Source of the DNA: a virus
Virus record (IMG/VR): IMGVR_UViG_3300048442_000818
Location: 1-64,000 of that record
DNA length: 64,000 bases
Strand: one strand, 5' to 3'
Shown: positions 43,841 to 52,226 of the stretch, one piece after another
How the letters are laid out: every line of letters starts with the position of its first letter
How positions within the stretch are numbered: the first letter of the stretch is position 1
Notes under the pieces: generated by a model
Database searches by the model: none
What the model was told of the DNA's origin: nothing
The model's input: only the letters and a program-made list of their open reading frames with translations
Translations under genes and position numbers: made by a program

Positions 43841-44680
43841 TTATACTTCCAAATCGTTGTTTGATTTAATCTTACCTAAGATTTCATCAACACTAGCATT
43901 TTCAAAGTTTGGTGGCGGTAACAGACCTTCATCGATGGTTTTCTGGGTAATCCAGGCGTCAGTGAATAGCTTAGCAGCTTTGATTTCATCGTTGCGCTGG
44001 TAACTGGTAATTTGTTGCGTATACAGGTCTTTCTGCTTACCTAACACACCAGCAACTGATCCACCATCAGTACGGGTATCACTGGTTTGAGCACGTTGAG
44101 CTTCTGTCTGCTCAGTTACCATGAGAAGCTGCTGAGGCAGCATACTATCAATATTAAATTGACCGGCTGCGTAGGTAACATCTTCAGTTGCTAGTTTTAA
44201 TTTAGTTAGCGCAAAATTAGCTTTATTAACTAACGCTTCAAGATGTAAAGAAGCATACTGCACTTTAGCTGTTTCAAGTTGAACTCTTGCAGTAATTGCT
44301 TGAGCTTGAGCTTGTACAGCTTGCCAATAGGAAGCATCTCTACCAAGCAAAAATTGAACAGCATTACTCATTGCACCTTGAGTTAGCTGAATAAATGCTT
44401 TGGTATACTCACCACCCGAAATACGACCCTTCTCGTATTCAATTTTAAGGTGGGCTGCAAAACCAGACATTAATGCATCAAAGGTACCTGCCCCGTTAAC
44501 TTCACGAGTTGTTAGATCTTCATTGGTTACCTTAATGATGGGTTGGTACATCTCTGAATCTGTACCACCAGGGATCTGGAATTCAGGACCAGAGAAATCG
44601 ATATCAGGGATACTGACATCTTCCCCAGCCAGTAAAGCGGCTAGGAGTTCATTTGCTGATACATCGCCACCATATGTCAT
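43841..44680 (-). CDS. structural protein, 279 aa (N4 gp54-like position)
   Basis: Mostly helical, Ala/Gln/Leu-rich (YWQAVQAQAQAITARVQLET), with a conserved final region (AKLFTDAWITQKTIDEGLLP). Same place and similar size as N4 gp54, a virion protein. It overlaps nothing and is separated from the 898-aa gene by 2 bp. The exact position in the particle is not clear from sequence. Confidence 0.68.
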   Translation of the reverse strand: MTYGGDVSANELLAALLAGEDVSIPDIDFSGPEFQIPGGTDSEMYQPIIKVTNEDLTTREVNGAGTFDALMSGFAAHLKIEYEKGRISGGEYTKAFIQLTQGAMSNAVQFLLGRDASYWQAVQAQAQAITARVQLETAKVQYASLHLEALVNKANFALTKLKLATEDVTYAAGQFNIDSMLPQQLLMVTEQTEAQRAQTSDTRTDGGSVAGVLGKQKDLYTQQITSYQRNDEIKAAKLFTDAWITQKTIDEGLLPPPNFENASVDEILGKIKSNNDLEV

Positions 44681-44716
44681 GGGGATTCCTTCACTCTTTG
44701 TAGTTCAAATACACAA

Positions 44717-44746
44717 ACGGCCCTACAGATTATATCTGAGGGCCGT
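44717..44746 (-). terminator. hairpin after the 230-aa gene, possible partial terminator
   Basis: Outer stem ACGGCCCT/AGGGCCGT (44717-44724 with 44739-44746) plus inner stem CAGAT/ATCTG with a 3-base loop. On the minus strand it is followed by TTTGTGTATTTG, a weak T tract. Confidence 0.5.
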
Positions 44747-44770
44747 CCACGTTACCGCTTACTATGACCT

Positions 44771-45463
44771 TTAATTCAAACTACCAGCAGCGGTTTGTGC
44801 AGAGGCCAGTTTTTCAAGTTCCTCTTTGGTCAGAGGAGGTAAAACCTCAAGAGCAAATTCCTGTGCCCAACTCTGCTCAACTTTGATTTGGTTGTTATTA
44901 CGACGATCCTTGAAGGTACGGATATTCAAGAATTTACGGGACTTCAGGTTTTTGTAAATACAATATGGTACATGGTAACCGTTTTCAGTTACTTCACCAA
45001 AGGGCACAAATTTACGTACAGTACCCATATACTCATTTGCAACAGTGATAATTTCACCCGGAAGATCCTTTTTCTTTGGATCCAGGTTAGTAATTCGTAG
45101 CCGTACTAGCTTTAGATTTTCTTCAGCTAGTTTTTGTCGAAGCGTTTTACGCTTCTTTTTCGGTGCTGGGGTGGATACCTCGGGATCTTCCATTGAAGGT
45201 ACGTTAGTGCCTCCACCCGATTGAGTAGTATTGCCCTGATCTTTATCACCGGACATTTTAGCTTGAATACGTTCTTTAAGCGTTTCAATGCCGATATTAT
45301 TGGAAAATTCAACACCCATCATACGAGCACGTTGTTTGAGCAAGGAAAGCTCATCAACACTATCATCGTTACTGTTTTGGGTTTGTTCCTTTGCTTGTTT
45401 GGTTTTATCTTCTTCTTTCATTTCAGCTTGCTCATTAGTATTGAGATTCTGATCTTCACTCAT
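44771..45463 (-). CDS. hypothetical structural protein, 230 aa (N4 gp55-like position)
   Basis: Start at ATG 45463 (MSEDQNLNTNEQAEMKEED) with AAGGAA upstream; an upstream in-frame start would add 12 residues. The N-terminal 110 residues are acidic, then basic and probably disordered. A short SAP-like helix-turn motif may exist (LSLLKQRARMMGVEFSNNIG). Residues 120-220 are a compact domain (PGEIITVANEYMGTVRKFVP). Located directly after the capsid gene. Confidence 0.65.
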   Translation of the reverse strand: MSEDQNLNTNEQAEMKEEDKTKQAKEQTQNSNDDSVDELSLLKQRARMMGVEFSNNIGIETLKERIQAKMSGDKDQGNTTQSGGGTNVPSMEDPEVSTPAPKKKRKTLRQKLAEENLKLVRLRITNLDPKKKDLPGEIITVANEYMGTVRKFVPFGEVTENGYHVPYCIYKNLKSRKFLNIRTFKDRRNNNQIKVEQSWAQEFALEVLPPLTKEELEKLASAQTAAGSLN

Positions 45464-45495
45464 GGTCTTATTCCTTAGGTTCAGAATGGATTGAA

Positions 45496-45519
45496 CCAAG
45501 GGGAGCGAACTCCCCCTGG
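45496..45519 (-). other. intergenic hairpin after the capsid gene
   Basis: On the minus strand GGGGAG-TTCG-CTCCCC, a UUCG tetraloop hairpin between the capsid gene and the next gene. No real T tract, so it may stabilise or process the abundant capsid mRNA. Confidence 0.55.
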
Positions 45520-45531
45520 ATCAGTTGCCCA

Positions 45532-46761
45532 TTATACCGGGGCGACGGTTTTGATTAGACCAATACGCTCAGGGCGCTTAACCAGGATACCGTAGTACCA
45601 CTTGATGGAACTGAAGCCAGTTTCACCATATGGATCATTACGGTCAGCGGTTTCACGACCCGGCATTTTAGTCAGTACGTTGAACTTCACAGTTTTACCA
45701 TCAGTTTGGAAGCCGATGGTGGTGAAGCTGTCATCGCCCACAACCAAAATGGGGAATACATCATAGCGCTCAGTACCGCCAACGGTAGAAGAACGATAAC
45801 CAGGGTTATCATCTACTTCAGCGCCAACGCCAGCCCAATGAAGCATCTCAGGAACCTGAACAAAACGGAAAGCATCAATAGAGCCAATCTCACCGTTAAG
45901 GATATTACCGGCATCAGCGTAGTGTTGAACTTCAACAAACGCTTTATTACCGAACAGATCCTGCATTTCTTTCAGCAGAGGTACCAACTCAGAACCCACA
46001 TAAGCTACCCGGCCAGCCGGAATAACTTTGGTATCGATCATCCGTGAACCAGTGATGATCTTGGTTTGCTTCGGAGTCCGGTTGTCAGTCAGGATTTGAT
46101 CCAGACGCATAAGGTTCCGGTAGCTAACCAGAGAAGCCGGTACAACCGCATTTGGATCGGTATCATCTTCTTCACCGGTAACCTCATCATCGCTGGTGGC
46201 AGCACCAGCATAGAGGGTTACACCAGCACTGGAGAGCAGGTCTTTCTGGAGTACAGCTTCAGTAAGCTGAACTGCACCATTCATCAATTCCCGGCTCAGG
46301 TGGTCCTTCAGGCTGTCATCAGAATCAAAATCCATAGATTCTTGGGTGAACTCATAGAAGAAACCAAACTTATGGATGGAACCTTCACGAGTTAGACGAG
46401 TGAAACCAATCCGGTTTACTCGGCCACCGTTCTCAGTAAGAGTCGGCAGTTTAGAGGTAATGGTGCCCACATCACGACTGGAACCATAGAGGTTACCATC
46501 AGCGATACTAACACCGTTTGCATCGATACCTTGATCGTTGATGTTACGATCATCAAGCAGAGGCACATACTCGTAAACCTTGATGGTTTTACCGTAGTGC
46601 TTCGGCATATTGGTAACACTCGCTAGAGGCATAAAATACTGCTCTTTGCGAGATTCGATGATGGACTTCTTCAGGTAGAAGAAGGTGTTCATTTGATCAG
46701 AACCGTCACCATCAACGGTGGACTTCTGACCATCAATCGGAGCGTTATAGTTAAGAGTCAT
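45532..46761 (-). CDS. major capsid protein (N4 gp56-like)
   Basis: 409 residues, the size of N4 gp56 (HK97 fold expected). Typical parts: [20 protein letters not shown] at about residue 25, then [20 protein letters not shown], and [20 protein letters not shown]. The region [20 protein letters not shown] to [20 protein letters not shown] matches the C-terminal domain of N4-like capsid proteins. Preceded by the acidic scaffold-like gene and followed by a hairpin. Confidence 0.9.
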   Translation of the reverse strand: MTLNYNAPIDGQKSTVDGDGSDQMNTFFYLKKSIIESRKEQYFMPLASVTNMPKHYGKTIKVYEYVPLLDDRNINDQGIDANGVSIADGNLYGSSRDVGTITSKLPTLTENGGRVNRIGFTRLTREGSIHKFGFFYEFTQESMDFDSDDSLKDHLSRELMNGAVQLTEAVLQKDLLSSAGVTLYAGAATSDDEVTGEEDDTDPNAVVPASLVSYRNLMRLDQILTDNRTPKQTKIITGSRMIDTKVIPAGRVAYVGSELVPLLKEMQDLFGNKAFVEVQHYADAGNILNGEIGSIDAFRFVQVPEMLHWAGVGAEVDDNPGYRSSTVGGTERYDVFPILVVGDDSFTTIGFQTDGKTVKFNVLTKMPGRETADRNDPYGETGFSSIKWYYGILVKRPERIGLIKTVAPV

Positions 46762-46772
46762 GACCTAATTCC

Positions 46773-48077
46773 TTAAAGGCGATCTGCCATTTTTTTGAGA
46801 AACTCGTCATCTGACATTGCCAGAGGATTAACGATTTTCTCGGCTTTTTGGGTTGTACTGCGCGTTGCAGACGCTGCACTCGCTTTATCTCCATTCTTTA
46901 CTTGCGGTTTAGGCTGCTGAACTCTGGTAGCAACAGGAGTCTTTTCTGGAACTGGATCCTGTTGTTGTACCTGTTTTTGGGGGTTATTTTGAACCAGATC
47001 GGCAAAAGCGCCTGCTTGATTCATTTCATCCCCTACAGCTTTATACGCCGTAATGAACGATGTTTGAGCGGGAATAGCCCCAAGAGCTTTACGGCGTTCA
47101 ACCTCATTAGCGATACGTTCATAGATACCGTTTTCGCGTTGAGAGTGGATTACCGACATTAACTCAGGTGACTTCCACAACACTTCCTTACTGGCTTGAT
47201 CCCATTGGGAATTGATCGTTTGAAGAGTTTCCGTACCGCTTGGATTAGATCTAAGATCTTCCAATGCATTAACGAATGCAGCCTCTTCATCCGACACCCT
47301 GTGATTGCCTTCTCGGTAAGTCGGTTCTTGATTGGTATCGATATCCATAGGATCGATACCGGCCTCTTTGATGAGCTTTTTAATGGCTTCAGGGTTCTTC
47401 TTATCCAAATCAATTAGATAAGACAGTTTACCTTCATCCAGTAGCTCATTATTTTCCAGCATGAGCAGAACTTTTCGATACGGCGTAATAGCCTGCATCT
47501 TTTTGGTGTAGTTAGCACCCATCTGCATCAACTGAATTGCCTCTTCAGGCGAATTAAGTTGGATGGTTTTTCCATTTGCTTTTAATGGAGCCATCACTTG
47601 TTTGTAGAAAGCTTCATAATCTGGAGCTTCCTCTTTTTTATCCTTGTCTTCCTTTTCTTTACTTTCTGGATCCTTATCCTGTTCCTCTTTGGATTTAGGA
47701 TCAGGATCTTGTTTGTCAGGATCTTTATCGTCCTTTTTATCTTTGGGGTCAACCCCATCATCCTCTTTTTTAGAGGTGTCTTTAGGATCAACTACACTAT
47801 CATCATCTTTAGGGTCAGTGTTAGCTGGATCATCTTCATCACTTACAGTACCAGCTTCATGCTCAGGATCTTTATTTGGATCCTCTTCAGGATCTACCTC
47901 AGGCGGATCATCCTGGATTTTATCGGGATCTGGGTCATCATCAGTATTGGTATTATCTGGATCTGGAGTTACCTCACCAGGATCCTCCCCACCCGCCGAA
48001 GCAGGTGGGGAGTTCATGGTCAGGAACTCATCATCAGACATACCTAAGATGTCTTGATCTTCGTTCCTGGTACCCAT
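46773..48077 (-). CDS. scaffold-like protein, 434 aa (N4 gp57-like position)
   Basis: The N-terminal 150 residues are extremely acidic and repetitive (Asp-Pro, Asp-Lys and Glu runs such as DPDPKSKEEQDKDPESKEKE). The C-terminal part has helices with Gln/Lys and a short end motif NPLAMSDDEFLKKMADRL, which repeats the N-terminal ILGMSDDEFLTM. Acidic, helical, next to the capsid gene: these are typical features of a capsid scaffold. Confidence 0.7.
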   Translation of the reverse strand: MGTRNEDQDILGMSDDEFLTMNSPPASAGGEDPGEVTPDPDNTNTDDDPDPDKIQDDPPEVDPEEDPNKDPEHEAGTVSDEDDPANTDPKDDDSVVDPKDTSKKEDDGVDPKDKKDDKDPDKQDPDPKSKEEQDKDPESKEKEDKDKKEEAPDYEAFYKQVMAPLKANGKTIQLNSPEEAIQLMQMGANYTKKMQAITPYRKVLLMLENNELLDEGKLSYLIDLDKKNPEAIKKLIKEAGIDPMDIDTNQEPTYREGNHRVSDEEAAFVNALEDLRSNPSGTETLQTINSQWDQASKEVLWKSPELMSVIHSQRENGIYERIANEVERRKALGAIPAQTSFITAYKAVGDEMNQAGAFADLVQNNPQKQVQQQDPVPEKTPVATRVQQPKPQVKNGDKASAASATRSTTQKAEKIVNPLAMSDDEFLKKMADRL

Positions 48078-48409
48078 TATTCACCCTCCTCCTGTCGAGC
48101 AGCTTCAATCTCATACTCAAGACCTTGAATGCTGCTTTCTGCTTGATTACCTAGAGTAACAACTACAGACAGGTAACGACGGAGATGACCAGCAGCTTGA
48201 GCAAGAGCAATGGCATCGGCACGTTCACGATCACCCAGGTTAGGATCAGCACTGGTTTGGGCGTAACGAGCACACTCATTAACACAGAATTCTTCGAGAA
48301 TTAGTTTCTTAAACTCTCGGTTACTATGGAGTTTAAGAGCCATTTCACGACGATTCATCAGTTGCTTGGCTTCTTCAAGTTGCTTTTCGAGTGCAAAGAC
48401 TTCAGACAT
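48077..48409 (-). CDS. hypothetical protein, 110 aa
   Basis: Helical, Glu/Lys/Leu-rich with heptad-like spacing in the first 40 residues (ALEKQLEEAKQLMNRREMAL). Its stop codon overlaps the start of the scaffold-like gene by one base. Lies between portal and scaffold genes as N4 gp58 does. Probably an assembly cofactor; inference only. Confidence 0.62.
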   Translation of the reverse strand: MSEVFALEKQLEEAKQLMNRREMALKLHSNREFKKLILEEFCVNECARYAQTSADPNLGDRERADAIALAQAAGHLRRYLSVVVTLGNQAESSIQGLEYEIEAARQEEGE

Positions 48410-48448
48410 GGCTGGTTGGTCCTTTTAGGTCCAGTTAATTAATACAGG

Positions 48449-50677
48449 TCAAGGTTGTATTGGTGGATTTTGCCTTGCCAATACATCTTGACCCCATGGG
48501 GACTCAGACGGATTGCCTTGGTCCTGTTCCCTTAATATATCACTAAGTTGGTTGAAACCGATAGCAGCTTCGATATCGGGATCACGTTCACCTTCTTTTC
48601 TTGCTTCAGTGAGCGCCTTAGTGACCTCAAGGTTCTGATTACCCTGAGACTGAGCTTGTTGCTTATCCATCTCACGGGCGTGTTTTGTACCTGTCTCTTG
48701 TTCAACAAAATCAAGATCAGCTTGGTCTTTCTTAGCTGCTGCTTCTGCTGCTTTGGCATTATTGAGATTAATCTCACTCTGAATCTCTTGATTCTCTAAT
48801 CTCAATTTCTCAACTTCTAATTGAGCTTTCTCTTGCTCAACTGGATCAGGTGTTGGTTCCCAATTCTTCAATTGATGTGCCAAAGACGGCATACGTTTCA
48901 ATGTAGCAATTTCAGACAGAATAGTCATGCTAATTTTAGGATCCATGTTTGGACCCATGGTTTGTAGCATAAAGCCTAGATCCTGCGCTTTAGCGTCATC
49001 AACCTCAGCAGTTGCAATATCTACTTCAAGATCGAAATTGCCTTTAAGATCCTCACGATTAACCGTAACGAAATCATCATTGGTAACTCTAACAACTTCT
49101 TCTTCAGAAAGAAACTCTGAGTTCATAGCAATGATTTTAGTGCCGATCTCAGACATCCCTTTGGCTAAACGACGGAGAATAGCCATTTCACGCTTAGAAG
49201 CTGCATCTAATACGCTACGGGTATTAGCTGCTACATCCCCGTAACTGTCACCAGAAATACCCCCACTGAACGATTTGACCCCTGTTAGAGCTTCTGCTTC
49301 TTGGTTCTGGAGATTAAGCATCAGCATGGCTGATTGGGGGATTTCAGGGTATTTATGTTCAATGATGCCCTGGTTAGTAGGCATATTGGGGTTGAATTCA
49401 TAATCCTGACCGTTCTCATACCGACGACGGTTTAATGGATCCAACATGCCCTTAGCAAAGCCTTGCTGACTGTTTGCTGAACGACCCAGTAGATCGATCA
49501 TACCCCGTGTTACAGCGCCTAGAATCGCTTGGTTATCCCCAAGCATCTCAGCATCAGGTTCACCGTACAGATCACGTTTGATGGGCAAATAGGGAACCAG
49601 AACAAAGGGGAGTTTATTGTCTGGGAATGGGTTTAATTCCATCCGAATAAGTGTATCCCCGATCCAGGTAGCAACAAACGGAACTAACTCACCATCATCC
49701 TCAAGATCATAGAAACCCCAGTATTCGTAAGCGACTACTTTTTTACGCATCGCATCACTGAAGTTATATTCTTGGGGTGTGGTGGTTTCGTGGTCCGGTT
49801 GAGAAAGAGGAGTACTACCTTCCCAGTTAACTCGATCTAAATTTTTATACCGTTTACCTTCTTTTTTTAACTCTGCTTGATTTGTTTCAAATGAAACAAT
49901 AACAAATAGGGCTTTATCTAAATCACCATTACAAGAGGGATCAATAACCACATTGGCTGGATTCATGATCTCAACAGTAGGACGATTTTCAATAACCTTT
50001 TCAGATTCAATCTCTTCTTCACCCACCTGAACAGCAACAGTAATTAGTTCCTGTTCTTCATAAAGTTCAACAGCCGCTTTTAGTGCAGGGCTAACCTGTT
50101 CGTTGAACATTCGTGGATTTTCAAGTTTAGTTTCCAATGCTTGCTGGAAAATCTGAAGATCTTGCTCATCAGTAATTTCATAATGTTCCCATACAGGAAC
50201 AGTAGAATTTACAGTTTTAGTGACACGTTTCCAACCTAGACGAGCAACACACGTACCTTCATCAACTGTTGAACGCACGTAATCATCAATTAATTTAACT
50301 CTGTTTAGTTTAGTACGGAATTGCCAATTAAGTACTAATTCATTCTGTCTTGCACTATCTGTATCTTCCCAAGTAACGGGGTCAACTTTGAACAATCTAT
50401 CTGAACTAAGAAATGGCTCAGATAAAGCAGAGTATCGCCACTCAGCTTGGCGACGAACAAGCTTGGGTTGAACACTAGAACGTCCTTTTACTTTAGGGGG
50501 ACGTGCTTTACCCCGGATCTTAAGTAGATCAGTCCATTCTTCGATACGCTGTAACTGAGCATCATGAGAAGGTTTGGCTTGTTCCAAATCTTGCTTAAGA
50601 GTCAGCAATGTAGGTTCGTTCTTCCAATTCGTCATTTTTTTAGCGAACGGAGTACGGGGTAATTGACTATTGTCCAT
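48449..50677 (-). CDS. portal protein (N4 gp59-like)
   Basis: 742 residues, near the 763 of N4 gp59. Portal-type features: an N-terminal charged region, then [25 protein letters not shown]-like beta strands, the [16 protein letters not shown] block near residue 235, [20 protein letters not shown] near 365, and a long C-terminal helix of Gln/Glu/Lys from about 620. Forms the 12-fold channel at the capsid vertex. Its start overlaps the spanin gene stop by 11 bp. Confidence 0.9.
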   Translation of the reverse strand: MDNSQLPRTPFAKKMTNWKNEPTLLTLKQDLEQAKPSHDAQLQRIEEWTDLLKIRGKARPPKVKGRSSVQPKLVRRQAEWRYSALSEPFLSSDRLFKVDPVTWEDTDSARQNELVLNWQFRTKLNRVKLIDDYVRSTVDEGTCVARLGWKRVTKTVNSTVPVWEHYEITDEQDLQIFQQALETKLENPRMFNEQVSPALKAAVELYEEQELITVAVQVGEEEIESEKVIENRPTVEIMNPANVVIDPSCNGDLDKALFVIVSFETNQAELKKEGKRYKNLDRVNWEGSTPLSQPDHETTTPQEYNFSDAMRKKVVAYEYWGFYDLEDDGELVPFVATWIGDTLIRMELNPFPDNKLPFVLVPYLPIKRDLYGEPDAEMLGDNQAILGAVTRGMIDLLGRSANSQQGFAKGMLDPLNRRRYENGQDYEFNPNMPTNQGIIEHKYPEIPQSAMLMLNLQNQEAEALTGVKSFSGGISGDSYGDVAANTRSVLDAASKREMAILRRLAKGMSEIGTKIIAMNSEFLSEEEVVRVTNDDFVTVNREDLKGNFDLEVDIATAEVDDAKAQDLGFMLQTMGPNMDPKISMTILSEIATLKRMPSLAHQLKNWEPTPDPVEQEKAQLEVEKLRLENQEIQSEINLNNAKAAEAAAKKDQADLDFVEQETGTKHAREMDKQQAQSQGNQNLEVTKALTEARKEGERDPDIEAAIGFNQLSDILREQDQGNPSESPWGQDVLARQNPPIQP

Positions 50678-51221
50678 TGGTTCCGCCTACAGTTTCGTCG
50701 CTTAGGAGAGTTCGATCATTCATGATCTGTTCGCCTAATCGTCTGAGTTGGTTTTCACGGAGTCTAAGAGTGTCCCTGAGTTCTCGTACCAAATATCTAC
50801 CCTCTTCAAGAGATTGGTCGAGTTCGGCTGCATGGCTTGCAAGACTTCTACACTCAGCGGCTCCACTTTCGGCCTGACGTTGATATACTCTGGCTCGCTC
50901 GGTACTGTTCTGCAACCTACGCTCATACTCAGAACGCTGATTAGCAATAGCCACTTCATATTCGCGTTGAGCTTCAGATAGTTCATGGGTAATCCTCGTA
51001 TTTTCTTCCCGAAACTCTTCTTCTTTATCAGCAATGATATCTTTTAATCGCTTAATTTCTTTGCGCTCTGCTTTTTTGGCTTCATCCCATTTATCTTGAA
51101 CTTCATTTGAACCATGGGAAACACCTGCATCATAGAGTTTATACGCCCCATACCCAATAAGGGCAATCACCATTAGGTATGGTAAGGCTTTCAAAAGATA
51201 TTTACCGATTAGCGGACCCAT
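50667..51221 (-). CDS. Rz-like inner-membrane spanin (i-spanin)
   Basis: 184 residues. One N-terminal membrane span (about residues 9-28) followed by a long charged coiled coil ([20 protein letters not shown]) and a periplasmic C-terminus, the layout of Rz. The o-spanin gene is nested inside in another frame at 50735-50959, as in lambda-type Rz/Rz1 pairs. It overlaps the endolysin gene by 20 bp and the portal gene by 11 bp. Acts in the last step of lysis by fusing inner and outer membranes. Confidence 0.85.
   Translation of the reverse strand: MGPLIGKYLLKALPYLMVIALIGYGAYKLYDAGVSHGSNEVQDKWDEAKKAERKEIKRLKDIIADKEEEFREENTRITHELSEAQREYEVAIANQRSEYERRLQNSTERARVYQRQAESGAAECRSLASHAAELDQSLEEGRYLVRELRDTLRLRENQLRRLGEQIMNDRTLLSDETVGGTNGQ
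50735..50959 (-). CDS. Rz1-like outer-membrane lipoprotein spanin (o-spanin), nested
   Basis: 74 residues from the ATG at 50959, or 83 if the ATG at 50986 is used. The N-terminus [20 protein letters not shown] is a lipoprotein signal with lipobox MSVGC and Cys16 as the lipidated residue. The mature part is Pro-poor compared with other Rz1 proteins. It lies wholly inside the Rz-like gene in a different frame, which is the classic arrangement for embedded spanins. Confidence 0.8.
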   Translation of the reverse strand: MKWLLLISVLSMSVGCRTVPSEPEYINVRPKVEPLSVEVLQAMQPNSTNLLKRVDIWYENSGTLLDSVKTNSDD

Positions 51222-51825
51222 AATCTTGGCAAGCCTTTAAAGGTACGTTACTAATTCTATGATCTACCCACCCCACAGTAAATTGGGGTAAGTGATCAAG
51301 TTCCATGTAATATACAGCTTGTTGTGCATCAATTAACTTAATAATCAATTCACAAGCTTTCACATCACCACGAATACGTTCAAGAGATTCATACGCATTA
51401 ATTGTTGCTGGACCTACTCTACCATCAACACTTATTTCTAGGTAGTCCAAACCATCTCTGTTTAACGAGTTCAATGCTTTTTGGAACCAACGGGATGGAC
51501 GGGTAGGGCCGGTATTCACACCAGCATCAATTAATTTATGAGCTACTGCTGGTTGAATCTGAACCAGGGGAAGAAATCCCGGCTTGTCTATGTAATCTTC
51601 GTAGTAGATCTCTTGAGCAAACTCTTTGGGGAGGTTCTGCATTGGTCCCACATAACCGTGGTTACGTGCTACCTCTTCTGTGATGCCGTGGTTAGTGGCT
51701 CCACCAGGATCATCGGGATTGTTAACGTAACCCCCTTCCACATTAAAAATAGCGGCAATAATTAATGCACCGATACCGGCAACACTACCGCCTATTAGAC
51801 CTTTTTTTGTGGTAGAGCGCTTCAT
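51202..51825 (-). CDS. SAR endolysin, N-acetylmuramidase (GH108, N4 gp61-like)
   Basis: 207 residues. A weakly hydrophobic Gly/Ala-rich N-terminal segment (residues 9-27) fits a signal-anchor-release sequence. It is followed at once by the GH108 active-site block EGGYVNNPDDPGGATNHGIT, with catalytic Glu30. A peptidoglycan-binding-like helical part (LIDAGVNTGPTRPSRWFQKA) follows. N4 gp61 has the same architecture and is an SAR endolysin. It overlaps the holin by 4 bases (ATGA). Confidence 0.9.
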   Translation of the reverse strand: MKRSTTKKGLIGGSVAGIGALIIAAIFNVEGGYVNNPDDPGGATNHGITEEVARNHGYVGPMQNLPKEFAQEIYYEDYIDKPGFLPLVQIQPAVAHKLIDAGVNTGPTRPSRWFQKALNSLNRDGLDYLEISVDGRVGPATINAYESLERIRGDVKACELIIKLIDAQQAVYYMELDHLPQFTVGWVDHRISNVPLKACQDYGSANR

Positions 51826-52154
51826 AGACCTCGTTCCCTGATAGCAGCTAATTGAGCTTCGTGAAGCTCTTTACGGCGTCTCTCTTCAGCTAGTTGTAAC
51901 TCACGTTTGAACTCAATTTGTTCTGTTTCTCTGCGATCCCTTCTACGTTGAAAATAATAGTTAATCAAGAAACCGAGGACAGTTACAAGAATACCAATCA
52001 GAACAGCAGCAGCATTGCTGGTAAACCAACCGAAAATACTAGCCATGGTACCCCCTCCCATACCCCATTTAGATGCTATCGAAGATACCGTGGCATCTAC
52101 TGCTGTATCTTGAAGAGACATACGATTCCCCAAAGGTTTGCTGTTAGTGTTCAT
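51822..52154 (-). CDS. holin-like protein, 110 aa
   Basis: Start at ATG 52154 with GAGG upstream (an ATG 12 bases earlier lacks spacing). One membrane span (residues about 47-67, VLIGILVTVLGFLINYYFQ) is followed by a strongly charged coiled-coil tail (RRRDRRETEQIEFKRELQL). This is the form of single-span phage holins of the HP1-like group. First gene of the holin, endolysin, Rz/Rz1 lysis unit. With an SAR endolysin it could be a pinholin. Confidence 0.75.
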   Translation of the reverse strand: MNTNSKPLGNRMSLQDTAVDATVSSIASKWGMGGGTMASIFGWFTSNAAAVLIGILVTVLGFLINYYFQRRRDRRETEQIEFKRELQLAEERRRKELHEAQLAAIRERGL

Positions 52155-52226
52155 TGGAATCCTCATCCTGTGAGGGATTGTTACATTTTAGAGGGTTTCT
52201 GTGTACAAAAATATCCTCTAAAACAC
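52155..52226 (-). other. intergenic region before the lysis unit, with inverted repeat
   Basis: Contains TTTTAGAGG/CCTCTAAAA (minus strand) around an AT-rich spacer. TTGTAC and TGTAAC at 17-base spacing could be a weak late promoter. The stem lies between the adhesin stop and the holin start; either terminator or promoter is possible. Confidence 0.35.

Noticed and set aside
47598-48057. Open frames on the plus strand opposite the acidic scaffold-like gene
   Set aside because: They come from the low-complexity Asp/Pro/Lys coding repeats on the minus strand and show only Ser or Ile/Phe-rich sequence.
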